This document shows, in pieces, positions 1 through 8,879 of a DNA stretch of 64,000 nucleotides; position 1 is the first letter of the stretch; each line of letters starts with the position of its first letter. Source of the stretch: Anodontia alba (lineage: Eukaryota; Mollusca; Bivalvia; Lucinida; Lucinidae); the NCBI GenBank assembly GCA_964016985.1, contig OZ024828.1, forward strand, positions 82,072,033-82,136,032, in the 5' to 3' direction. The position numbers were made by a program, and so were the translations under genes. The notes under the pieces are model-generated. The model made no database searches. It was not told where the DNA came from and saw only the letters and a list, made by a program, of their open reading frames with translations.

Positions 1-142
1 TTTGTTTATTTCTTTTGTTTTCTTTGTGGGAGGTTGTTGTGGATTCACATAATGTGTTTATTACTAATTAATCCTTGCCGTGCTGAATAAATTTGTAGTT
101 TTGTAGTGCAGCACAATCAAAATGCCTGCTAAATCTGGTCTT

Positions 143-347
143 GAGGTTATAAAACTTTTTCATGCTCAGCTCAGCTGAGCATGAAATTTGTTTTATTTAT
201 AAATCTTAAAATACTGACAATTTTTTTTTAAACTTCTTTCATGCTCATGAACATGAAAAATGTTTTAATTTTTCATATTTTTATTTTTATGACTTAGTGA
301 AATTTCATGCTCAGTTGAGTTGAGCATGAAAAAAGTTTTATAACCTC
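143..347. mobile_element. MITE V, three-hairpin foldback element
   Basis: The two ends are inverted copies of about 46 bp beginning GAGGTTATAAAACTTTTTCA. Each arm is itself a palindrome around GCTCAGCTGAGC, and a third small palindrome (CATGCTCATGAACATG) sits near the centre at about 240-257. No coding capacity. The outer flanks (CTGGTCTT and the complement of CGTGGCCTG) also match weakly, so the true ends may lie a few bases further out. Confidence 0.7.
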
Positions 348-489
348 GTGGCCTGGAATAAGGGAGCACACATTATTTGCCACAGATAAGGAGCAATCGT
401 TCCATTGCGTCTGCTGGAAAATTTTTTAGTTTTAGTATTTTTAATGAATGCCATTTGCCAGACTCCATAGCACGAAAGTGTATCTGACT

Positions 490-841
490 GCAGGATTTGA
501 GTTCAAACCCAAGCTCTGCCACATAACTTTTGTGGAGGTTGATCATGAAATAATTCCTACAGTCATTCTCCCCCTTCTGCTGATTCAAGAAGGGCAGTTG
601 TCAGGTACTGGTTAAAGTATGTGCACAAGTACTGGTTAATCGCTTAGACGACTAAGACTGCCCAGGAAAAAATGTGAGTAGGCTCAACATGACCTCAGCA
701 TGACTGGGCCTTAAAACACAACTCAATGTGCACAAGTACTGGTTAAGCACTTAGAGGACTAAGCTACTGGTTAACAGCTTAGAGGACTAAGCCTGCCCAG
801 GAACAGTGCAAGTATGATAACTGATCATGCTCAACCTGACC
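490..841 (+). mobile_element. tRNA-derived SINE, degenerate head, duplicated tail
   Basis: From about 530 the body matches the SINE at 844-1206 (TTGATCATGAAAT, CTGATTCAAGAAGGGCAGTT, GACTAAGACTGCCCAG). The head keeps only a weak B-box (GAGTTCAAACCC). The tail segment with GTGCACAAGTACTGGTTAA is repeated about three times up to 841, which suggests slippage or stacked insertions. Confidence 0.65.
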
Positions 842-843
842 CT

Positions 844-1206
844 CGGCCTCGGTGGCTCAGTTGGATGCGCCGTCCGACTGGAGACCAGGAGGTCGCGGGT
901 TCAACCCCCGCCGAGGTCGGCAACATTCTTTCGTGGAGATTGATCATGAAATATTTTCTACAGTCATTCTCTCCCTTCCGCTGATTCAAGAAGGGCAGTT
1001 GTCAGTTTCTGGCGAAAGAATGTGCACAATACTGGTTAACCGTTTACAGGACTAAGCCTGCCCAGTAAAAGTGTGGCTAGGTAAACTGACCGCACTCGAC
1101 ATGACCCCATTGGGTTGACTGTGCCGTAAAACCTCAAATCAAACAAATCAACCTGACCCTAATGGGTTGACTGGGCTGTAAAACCTCCTCAAACTCAAAC
1201 AAAACA
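844..1206 (+). mobile_element. tRNA-derived SINE, full-length copy
   Basis: The first 75 bp fold like a tRNA: A-box TGGCTCAGTTGGATGCG at 852-868, B-box GGTTCAACCCCCGC near 898, and complementary ends CCTCGG and CCGAGG. The unrelated body follows and ends in an AAACAAACAAA-type tail, with a second tail copy at 1148-1206. This is an internal pol III promoter, not a functional tRNA gene. Relatives lie at 490, 5644, 8319 and 45638. Confidence 0.85.
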
Positions 1207-1321
1207 ATGAATGCCATTAGGTGCTACCATATTTATGATAAGTATTCGGAGAAAAGCCTGAGTAAACAGCGTAGATTCAGATGAGATGCAAAATGTTGCC
1301 TCTTATCAGTATCTAGCAATT

Positions 1322-1552
1322 TTAACCCTAGTCCTGCTGGACTTAGATGTGTCCTGCCTTTGCAAACAGTGCAGATCCAGATCAGTTGGCTTCTAAGAAT
1401 CCAGGTTGCTTCTTCTAAGAAGCCAACTGATCTGGATCTGCACTGTTAGCCATTCAGTATGTGAATATATGTCAGCAATCTGAATGAAGTAATCTGACTG
1501 GCTGAAAAAAGTAGGCATGGCATCTTAATTTATTCAGCTTGGCAAGGGTTAA
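1322..1552 (+). mobile_element. MITE F, copy 1
   Basis: Starts TTAACCCTAGTCCTGCTGGA and ends GGCAAGGGTTAA. The core is an inverted pair around AGATCAGTTGGCTTC followed by CTGATTGGCTGAAAA and GGCATCTTAATTTATTCAG. The TTAA target duplication and CCCT termini are typical of piggyBac-type non-autonomous elements. Family assignment is inference. Confidence 0.8.
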
Positions 1553-1614
1553 ACAGATCAATCAATAGGAAGTTACTAGACTAGTTTTAATTTTAGAACC
1601 AGTATGGTAAGAAG

Positions 1615-1806
1615 TTAACCCTTGACCTGCTGAGCCTGGATATGTCATACCTTTACAGTGTAGTTCCAGATCAGTTGGCTCTGCATCTGCACTGTTTGTC
1701 ATTAAGATTGTGAATTTGTATCAACAACCTGGATCAAGTAATCTGATTGGCTGTAAAGTATGAAATGGGTGTGGCATCTTAATTTATTCAGCATAGCAAG
1801 GGTTAA
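1615..1806 (+). mobile_element. MITE F, copy 2
   Basis: Same order as copy 1 (TTAACCCTTGACCTGCTGAG to AGCAAGGGTTAA) but the core hairpin has lost most of its left-right symmetry. It sits in the same host E element as copy 1, at a different TTAA. Confidence 0.8.
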
Positions 1807-1858
1807 TGTGTCCAAATATGGAGGGTAAATATGGTACATTGTATATGATTCCATGTGC

Positions 1859-2180
1859 ACCGGCACAGTGGCTCAGTTGGTAGAGCATCTGCTATGTGAC
1901 CGGGAGGTTGTAGAATCGATCCCCGGCCAAGTCATACCAAAGACTTTAAAAAGGGTACTAGCTACTCTTTCGCTTGACTCTTAGCATTAAGAAAGTAGAG
2001 CTAGGACTGGTTAGCCTGGTGTCGGTATAATGTTACTGGGTGGGATATCATGTCATGTGTCTGGGACTTGGCACTCTAAAAGTGAGCATTGAGCTCTCCC
2101 TGCCACATCCAGACACCGCCACTGTATGACTGAAAGATTGTTGAAAGTGACGTAAATCCTGAATAAAACGAGCAAACAAT
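1859..2180 (+). mobile_element. tRNA-derived SINE, second type
   Basis: The head has an A-box GTGGCTCAGTTGGTAGAGCA and a B-box-like AATCGATCCCCGGCC. The body (CCAAAGACTTTAAAAAGGGT, then GTGTCGGTATAATGTTACTG) and the 3' end (GAAAGATTGTTGAAAGTGAC followed by AATAAAACGAGCAAACAA) resemble SINEs that I know to be common in mollusc genomes. It is unrelated in body to the SINE at 844. Confidence 0.8.
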
Positions 2181-2464
2181 ATAAGAGAGCAGTGTCCCAC
2201 AGGAGGCTGTTTTGCATGTGGCTGCAGCAAAGAGACATATTTCTTCTTTGATGACGGCACTAATGATGATGACTTTCTGTGAAACTGTGCTCCAAAGAGC
2301 CTCCCGTGGAGACTTTTCCTCATGAAGGAAACAGCTATATGATGAATACTGATTATTTATTGTGTCAGAAGTGAAATTCATTGTGGCTATAGCTTAGGAC
2401 AGTTTATTCTTGGGGGAATAAAATGTACCTCTCCCAAGTAATTTGAAATTTTCTATTTGAGCTG
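2181..2464. other. no gene seen; short inverted repeat
   Basis: Only a weak inverted pair stands out: CCACAGGAGGCT near 2197 and AGCCTCCCGTGG near 2298. Overlapping minus-strand frames of up to 101 codons show no recognisable domain. Confidence 0.4.
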
Positions 2465-2830
2465 CGCCATGCAAAAATGGGTGTTTGGACATATGCGGAC
2501 AGCAAAGGCCCAGATCAGACTGCGCATCCGCGCAGTCTGATCAAGGCCTTCACTGTCGGTTAATAGAATCATTGGATACCACAGACTGTATGAATGGAGA
2601 GCAAAGAACAGGATGATTCCTTGAGCATGTGCAGGTTAGTCAGACTATGCATATTTTGCATATTTCGAAGACACATTTTTGCTGTATGCGCCTATTTCAT
2701 CTATTACATGAATCATTTTATTATTCTGAATATGATGTGGGAAGACCAGCCTTTTGTTTTTCATATTAGTGACACTGTGGGAAAAAAGGATCTTTGGGCT
2801 GTATGCAGACGGCAGTGACCCATTTGTACT
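2465..2830. mobile_element. MITE G, diverged copy
   Basis: Contains the G signature CATATGCGGACAGCAAAGG, the palindrome CTGCGCATCCGCGCAG flanked by AGATCAGA and TCTGATC, then CTGTATGAATGGAGAGCAAA. The second half is stretched and degraded, with a partial mirror (GTATGCAGACGGCAGTGACC) near 2800. Confidence 0.6.
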
Positions 2831-3005
2831 GGCTGGTCCGGGTCACCGCTTTCCATTTACAAAATCAGGGGCAATATCCCATTTGTAGATTGAGTGGACA
2901 GGCTAGTATACATCTTTGATATATATATCTTTCATATATATATATGTCTTGGAAAAAGTTTGTTTTTTCTAGTGGAACTCATTTTCATGCATACTAGATA
3001 TCAAC

Positions 3006-3345
3006 TGTTAGCACTCTCTGGGAAAATTCAGCAGAGGACAAGCTTCTGAAGTTTTCCTCACATTTCTCAAAACGACAAGTTTATTTTGTTTTCTTCTTTT
3101 TTCTCTGGAAAATATGGACTGACGTTTCATGCAGATTGTCTCCATTGGACACCTTTTGCATGACATGTCAAAATCTATTTTCTGCGAAAAATAAGAAAAA
3201 TATTGCAAATTGTCTGCTGAAAGTTTTACCCAGCATGCCTTAGCTGACAATCTGCAGAAACACTGTTTTCTAGATGAAAAAATAAGAAAAATAATCCAAA
3301 ATTTCATCTGCTGACAGTTTTACCTAGCATGCTAAGCCTTAAGCC
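3006..3345. mobile_element. MITE C, with an extra half copy
   Basis: Left arm has GCACTCTCTGGGAAAATTCA and TTTCATGCAGATTGTCTCC; right arm has CATGACATGTCAAAATCTAT and GTCTGCTGAAAGTTTTACCC. A second right-arm-like segment ending CCTAGCATGCTAAG follows at 3241-3345. Confidence 0.65.
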
Positions 3346-3428
3346 CTTCCTTATTTCATATGCAGACAGTTAATTCCAGCCAATCTTTCCACTCCTGGAG
3401 ACTTCATTGTTCTCATATGAAGCATTTA

Positions 3429-3711
3429 CCCTTAAAATGCCAATCACAACTGCAGTGCAGACAACATTCTGATTTATTTTTGCTTTTTTTTTTCAGAGAA
3501 AAAAAGCTTCAGATGATTCACATGAAATGCCATGCCTTATTTTCTCTAAAAATATTAAGCCTTGGCATTTCCTGTGAATTCTCAGCTAGGCAGACAATTC
3601 ACATGAAATGCCAAGCCTTATTTTCTCTGAAGAAAAAACACCACCAAAAACACACAATTATTTGAGAATGAAGTTATCTGCTTCAATTTTGCTTGGCGCT
3701 TTAAGGATTAA
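3429..3711. mobile_element. MITE D, copy 1
   Basis: Ends are ACCCTTAAAATGCCAATCAC and its mirror GCGCTTTAAGGATTAA. The arms carry TTCAGAGAAAAAAAGC and the D palindrome AATTCACATGAAATGCCAAG. The right arm appears twice. Confidence 0.65.
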
Positions 3712-4549
3712 AACATACTCAACAAAATAATTTAAGGGCCACTTAGTGCAATTTTTCATATATGCAAACTTTGACCAAGTGTGGGCAAAACCACAGAAAA
3801 TATTGAAATATTGTTGATTGTTTCTTAAAGTGGAACCCAAAAAGTAGTGTCTCCAACAACAAATTTTGAAATGAAAATTTTTATTTTAAAATTCGTAAAA
3901 ACTGCTACTTTTTACCCAAAAATGGAAAATTGGCATTTGAACATGATAAATAATGTCTTGACTTCAAACTGTGAATAAATCATAGAGAAAACTTTAATTT
4001 CAATCAAGAAACTCACATTTTTCTACAGGTACCCTCTATAGATTATTCACCATCTATGGGGAATCATCAAGGCAATTTCTGGCCATATCTGTATGTCTTT
4101 TATTCCTAAGAAAGTGGAATTTGCAAGATTGTGTTTGGGTAAATCATTGTTTTGACTAAAACTAGAAAACTTCAGATATTCTAAAAAAACATCATTTTGG
4201 GGTAAAAAGTCATTTTTCTCAGAATCTTCTAGGCTGACAATGTTCGCGCCATTGACACTTTGGTAATTGAGCATATTGCTAACATTTTGAGCTTATTGAA
4301 ATGGGCTTACAAATAGCAGTATCACCCAAAGAATAATTTTTACAACAGACGGGTCGCATTTGACTGTTAATCAAAAGGAAACTGAAACTGGTGACCCTTA
4401 AATTATTTTGTTGAGTATACATTGACATATGATTATGGCAACCAGTAATGACCTTGACCAAACTGCAGACTTTGTGCAGGTTAATTGAATCTTTTTCATT
4501 TATGTATTAGATGGTGGTGTCTACAGAGTGCTTTGTTTCTTTAAAACTT
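3712..4549. other. no gene seen
   Basis: AT-rich sequence without a family match or a convincing open frame. Frames of 60-75 codons here have no compositional or motif support. Confidence 0.5.
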
Positions 4550-4910
4550 TATCTTTACCACTCTCTGAGCAAGTTCAGCAGACGACAAATTGACAATATT
4601 TTTTTTGTTTTATCTGGAAAAGAAGCTTTGACATTTCATGCAAATTGTCTCCTAGACAATTCGCATGCAATTTTAAAGCTTATTTTCTGGGAAAAATATT
4701 AATTTTAATATATTTTCCATTGAATTTTTTTTTTACCCAGCATGCATTAAGTTTACTAAAGGTAAAGTCAGCAGACAAATTATATTTCTACTTATTTTTT
4801 TTTTTTTTTTTAAGAAAAAAAGCTTGATATTTACTTTAGATTGTCTCCATTTTGTCAGATGAATAGCAATATTTTAAAGTATTGTCTGCAGGATTTAAAT
4901 TCAGCAAACT
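4550..4910. mobile_element. MITE C, copy plus degenerate half copy
   Basis: Clear C arm TTACCACTCTCTGAGCAAG, GACATTTCATGCAAATTGTC and CCCAGCATGCATTAAG up to 4750. A second, poorer arm with T-rich filler continues to about 4910 (AGCAGACAAATT, TTAGATTGTCTCC). Confidence 0.6.
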
Positions 4911-5182
4911 AATCATTAACCAAAAACAGTAAAACTTGCTTCTGTTAGGTGAAAATCAATTGTATTGAAGTAATATTCCCCAGACTTATTGATAAAGGGT
5001 TTTGTTCTAAAGTTTAAGTCCATTTTGACATTTATTGAATTGTTTCAATCTAACATCTGACAAGAAAATTATTTTCCAAGTTAATTAAAACCTAAATAAA
5101 GTATGCTGGGTTATTATGGTAAGAATAGCTCAAGTTTGTGTGTACTTGAAGAAAGACAATTTCAGTGGGCTTGTGTCTGAAG

Positions 5183-5472
5183 TTACCCTTAAAGTGCTAA
5201 TCACAAATTTTTCTTCTTCTTCTTCTTATTATTTATTTTTCTATTGCTTTTTTTTTTTTTTTTTGAGAAAATAATACTTGGCATTTTATGCAAATTGCCT
5301 ACAATTCACATGAAATGCCAAGTCATAATTTCAAAGAAAAATAAAAAAAAAAAAAAAGCAAGACAGACGATTCACAGAAAATGCCAAGTTTATTTTTTTT
5401 TTAGAAAAAATAATAAAAAAAAAAAAAAAAAAAAGTATCGTCTTCCTCGGTTTTGCTTAGAGCTTTAAGGAA
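5183..5472. mobile_element. MITE D, copy 2, expanded A/T runs
   Basis: Termini TTACCCTTAAAGTGCTAATC and TTAGAGCTTTAAGG are inverted. The core keeps CAATTCACATGAAATGCCAA. Homopolymer runs (T17 near 5248, A15 near 5342, A20 near 5414) have grown at the positions of the usual AGAAAATAA motif. Confidence 0.65.
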
Positions 5473-5643
5473 GGAAATAAGGTGTCTGATGCAGACTCAT
5501 TACAATAAATTTACCCAAAACTGATACATATATTTAACTATCCTATTTGCTCTCAGTATTGGGACATCTTAACTCCTTACCATACTTGTTCTAAAATTTG
5601 AACAAATCTTTTTAACTACCTGTTGATATGTCTAATAATAGCT

Positions 5644-5956
5644 GGCCTCAGTGGCTCAGTTTGATGCAAGTCCAGCTGGCAATTAGGAGGTTGCGGGTTC
5701 GACCCCTGCCGAGTCGGCAACATTTTTTCATGGAGATTGAGCATGAAATATTTTCTACGATCATTCTCTCCCTTCCACTGATTCAAGAAGAGCAGTAAAA
5801 CTGTTGTCAGTTTCTGGAGAAAGAATGTGCACAATACTGGTTAACAGGTTAGAGGACTAAGTCTGCCCAGTAAAAGTGTGGTTAGGTAAACTGACTGCGC
5901 TCAACATGACACCATTGGATTGACTGGGCCATAAAACATCAACACAAATAAAACAA
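5644..5956 (+). mobile_element. tRNA-derived SINE
   Basis: Head GCCTCAGTGGCTCAGTTTGA with B-box GGGTTCGACCCCTGCC, body with GATTCAAGAAGAGCAGT, GTGCACAATACTGGTTAAC and GTCTGCCCAGTAAAAGTGTG, tail AACACAAATAAAACAA. Same family as 844-1206. Confidence 0.85.
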
Positions 5957-5989
5957 TGTCTAATAATGGTTGAATGAATGACAAACTGC

Positions 5990-6400
5990 ATTCTGGGGAA
6001 TCTGATCTCAGTGGACACAGTTTGCTCAGGCTTATCTGTCTGAATACTTACCATAAATATTATGGTACCATATAAATGGGTATTTTTGTCCGGTGTTAAA
6101 GTAGCATTTTAACCTAAATTCTAAGTTTTAATGTTGAAACTCAAAGCATGAATTACACACAGTTATGCCTTAGCCAACTGTGGACCCTGATCAGACACCA
6201 CAGAACATTGCATTTGGTCAGAATACAAAATGCAATTCAATGTGTCATTTTTCAGACCCATCAAGTAGCCAGAATTTTAGGATAAAAACTGCTGGATGTA
6301 TGGTAAACAGTGACACAAATCAGATGCCACATTCTGTGGCATCTGATTTGTGTCAACATTGTTTGCTCAGGCCAGTCTGTCCAAATACAGTACTTGTCTC
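5990..6400. mobile_element. MITE E, two fragments
   Basis: 5990-6066 is the E arm CAGTTTGCTCAGGCTTATCT running into TACCATAAATATTATGGTA. 6270-6395 holds a short hairpin CAGATGCCACATTCTGTGGC with TTTGCTCAGGCCAGTCTGTC. The sequence between is a decayed arm. Confidence 0.55.
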
Positions 6401-6554
6401 TGTTCAGAATTCTATTTTGGATCAGAAAAGTTCAAATCTACACTTCAGCATTTTTCTAGTCACATCTTTCTTTTACCACCACAATTTCAAGAACCTCAGA
6501 ACAGTTATCACTACAACAAAATAATTTCTGTTTAAACACACTGGTACAAGGGTA

Positions 6555-6947
6555 CAAGGGTCAATCAAAAAGTTCTGTCACTAATAGGCTTCCTTGGTTT
6601 TTATCCCAGGTATATTTTAAAATGCTTCACTGCACTTGAATGGTGTGTTCAATAGCTAATGATACCCGTTTATTTCGTTCACTTCTTTTTATTGCCAAGG
6701 CTTAAGAAAATGCTTTCTGGAAATAAGTATACGTCTAGAAGTTCTCTTGGCAGCGCTGTTTATCAGTGTCTCCAACAGATACCAAAAGAAGACTGTTTAT
6801 CTGCTTTTTGTGACTAGGTAAAAAGGTTACAAAATTGTGTTTCAATAAAGGGGGAATACTTTGAAGGTTTGTAATAAAAATATGTTTGATAAAACGTAAC
6901 ACTGAAGTAATCCGAACCTAGTGACAAAACTTTTTGCAGGACCCTTG
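6555..6947 (+). mobile_element. mariner-type transposon, internally deleted copy
   Basis: The left end CAAGGGTCAATCAAAAAGTT and the right end, whose complement begins CAAGGGTCCTGCAAAAAGTT, form terminal inverted repeats of about 29 bp. TA precedes the left end (6553-6554); TT follows the right end, consistent with a mutated TA duplication. About 393 bp remain of the roughly 1.3 kb expected for a full mariner. The retained interior is the transposase C-terminus and a short 5' stretch. Confidence 0.75.
6791..6874 (+). pseudogene. mariner transposase C-terminus, relic
   Basis: Read in frame from 6791 this gives DCLSAFCD, a stop, VKRLQNCVSIKG and EYFEGL then TAA. It fits the usual end of mariner transposases, where a conserved Trp follows the Asp (here TAG in place of TGG) and the protein finishes with GEYFE. 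Only the last 27 residues survive, and the frame lies correctly between the inverted repeats. Confidence 0.75.
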
Positions 6948-7145
6948 TTGGGTGATGCTAAGGGTTCATTTTATTTGCAGCTGGTAGGGGAAGGGGGCAT
7001 TTTAGTACTTCTGTTTCCACACTGTTATTCAAGTTTTCCTTCGTCCTCCATTTCTCTTTCCTCTGCTAGCTCTTTTATCCCTTTTCTCCCTTTTTCTGGA
7101 AGACAACACAAAATGACCCACAAGGGTTGACATGTCATGAAACAA

Positions 7146-7424
7146 CATCACAAAAACACGCCTATATTATTTTGACCCCCTTTAACCCCACTTTTATATA
7201 GTAAAACTGGGGTTTACAGGGGTATACATTATTTTTCTTATTTCTGCTCAAAAACATAGATTGTGGGCACTTGTTAGAACTGCCTCATTGAGGCAGGTCT
7301 AATGAGTACCCACATTCTATGTTTTGAGCAGAAATATGAAAAATATGCAATTCTTTTATCTGAAAATTTTTATTTTTTGATGGTAAGATTTTCAGTATAT
7401 TTGAATAGGCATGTTTTTGTAATG
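7146..7424. mobile_element. MITE A, copy 1
   Basis: Begins CATCACAAAAACACGCCTAT and ends GAATAGGCATGTTTTTGTAATG-like sequence. The left half includes CCCCACTTTTATATAGTAAA and CTGGGGTTTACAGGGGTATA. The centre is a hairpin of about 45 bp arms (GGGCACTTGTTAGAACTGCC and mirror). Arms differ outside the core, so it is a partial foldback. Confidence 0.75.
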
Positions 7425-7721
7425 AAGAACTAAAAAAAAAAACAAAAAAAACAACAACAAAAAAAAAAACCCAGAAAAAAAACACACTTTATAGTTAAAG
7501 ATATAAATGTACACTAACTTGATTGCATAACAAATTCATTCTGACTGTTGTCATCATCTTATCATGCCCTATTTAACATATTGTCATGATAAGACCCTAT
7601 TAAGAATATTGATACTATCATCTGTATTAAAATTGTCAACTTGATACCATATTTATAGATATCCAGTGACAGGCTTGGGAGTCTGAGCCACTGTTTTATT
7701 ACCAAAACCTGTATGTATATT
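7425..7721. other. no gene seen; A-rich tract
   Basis: An impure A-rich run with ACAACAAC interruptions (7430-7480) sits directly after A copy 1. The rest is unremarkable AT-rich DNA. Confidence 0.4.
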
Positions 7722-7953
7722 TTAACGCTTAGCATGCTGGGTAAAATTTTCAGCAGACCACATTTTGATTTTTTCTTTATTTTACTTTTTCCCCCCAGAA
7801 AATAGGCTTTGATATTTCATGCAAATTGCCTCCAAAATAGACAATTTGCATGCAATATCAAAGCTTATTTTCTGGGAAAACTAAGAAAAAAAAAAGAAAA
7901 AATTCTGTCAGTTTGCTGTTTGTTAAAATTGCCCAGAGGGTGGTGAGGGTTAA
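7722..7953. mobile_element. MITE C, well preserved
   Basis: Bounded by TTAA at both ends: TTAACGCTTAGCATGCTGGG and GGTGGTGAGGGTTAA. The core is the inverted pair TTTCATGCAAATTGCCTCC and AGACAATTTGCATGCAATATC. It has no open frame. Confidence 0.75.
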
Positions 7954-8195
7954 GATTATATAGGTAAAATATTTTTATATAAGTACTGGTACTTCACAGA
8001 TTTTGAGAGGATGGTTTGGGCGCTTTTTGGTAACTTACTCATGCAGCTGTATGCAGTGAGTGTGAATCCCTCTCACAAATTAATGTGCCTACTTTCAAAC
8101 ATATTATAAGTCCCACATGACAGGCTGATTTCAGCACACTGCTATTATTATTTTAATATTACTACTATTCATTAATTCATTATTTTTACTACTAC

Positions 8196-8727
8196 CATAT
8201 TTAAGTATTCTGATAGACAGGCCTGAGCAGACAGTGTGAACCCAGGTGATATGCTGCATTCTGTATCTGATCAGGGTCTACATTGTTTGCCAGTCATCCA
8301 CCTATTTGAAGACACAAAGTTGGATGAGCATCCAACTGGTGATCAAGAGGTTGCAGGCTTGACCCCCACCGGGTCGGCAACATTCTTTCATGGAGATTGA
8401 CCATGAAATATTTGTTACTGTCATTATTTCCCTTCTGCTGATTCAAGGGCAGTTGCCAGTGTCTGGCGGAAGAATGTGCACAATACTAGTTAACCGCTTA
8501 GAGGACTTAATGCCTGTGCAGTAAAAGTGTGGTTAGGTAAACTGACCACGCTCGACATGACCCTGTTGGGTTGATTGGGCCGTAAAACCTCAACACAAAC
8601 AAATTTTTCAAAACCTCAACACAAACAAAGCCCAAGAACAAGCAGTAAAATGGACTTGTTGACATTTTAGGACAAGTATGGTGACCAGTTAGGGTGTCCA
8701 AATACTTAGGGTAAATATGGTACTATT
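8196..8727. mobile_element. MITE E, interrupted by a SINE
   Basis: Left part 8196-8318 runs from CCATATTTAAGTATTCTGA through the hairpin (GATATGCTGCATTCTGTATC). Right part 8630-8727 resumes with CAGTAAAATGGACTTGTTG, AGGACAAGTATGG and the terminus TTAGGGTAAATATGGTA. The gap is a SINE. Confidence 0.75.
8319..8629 (+). mobile_element. tRNA-derived SINE, 5' truncated, inside E
   Basis: Lacks most of the A-box half of the tRNA-like head (starts GTTGGATGAGCATCCAACTG) but keeps the B-box region CAGGCTTGACCCCCACCGGG and the whole body. The tail AAAACCTCAACACAAACAAA occurs twice. Confidence 0.75.
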
Positions 8728-8879
8728 ACTACTACTAGTACACCACAATATCTATAACACTGTTGCTGGGATCCACAGCCAACACCTTGGTAGCTAAACA
8801 ACCATGTTGTATCCAAACCAAAATGTATAGATTATAAAGAAAAACTAAAAAAGGTTTTTTAGGGAAAAAAAAAAATGCT

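Larger units (their letters stand above)
1227..1836. mobile_element. MITE E, split by two F insertions
   Basis: Pieces at about 1227-1321, 1553-1614 and 1807-1836 join to give one E element in the usual order: CCATATTTA end, GCCTGAGTAAACAG, hairpin half, GTTACTAGACTAG, AGTATGGTAAGAAG, then GTCCAAATATGG and GGGTAAATATGGTA. The two gaps are filled exactly by F elements, each bounded by TTAA. Confidence 0.75.

Noticed and set aside
844..918. tRNA gene
   Set aside because: Boxes A and B fit, but the sequence continues into a SINE body seen five times here, and the anticodon arm is not convincing.
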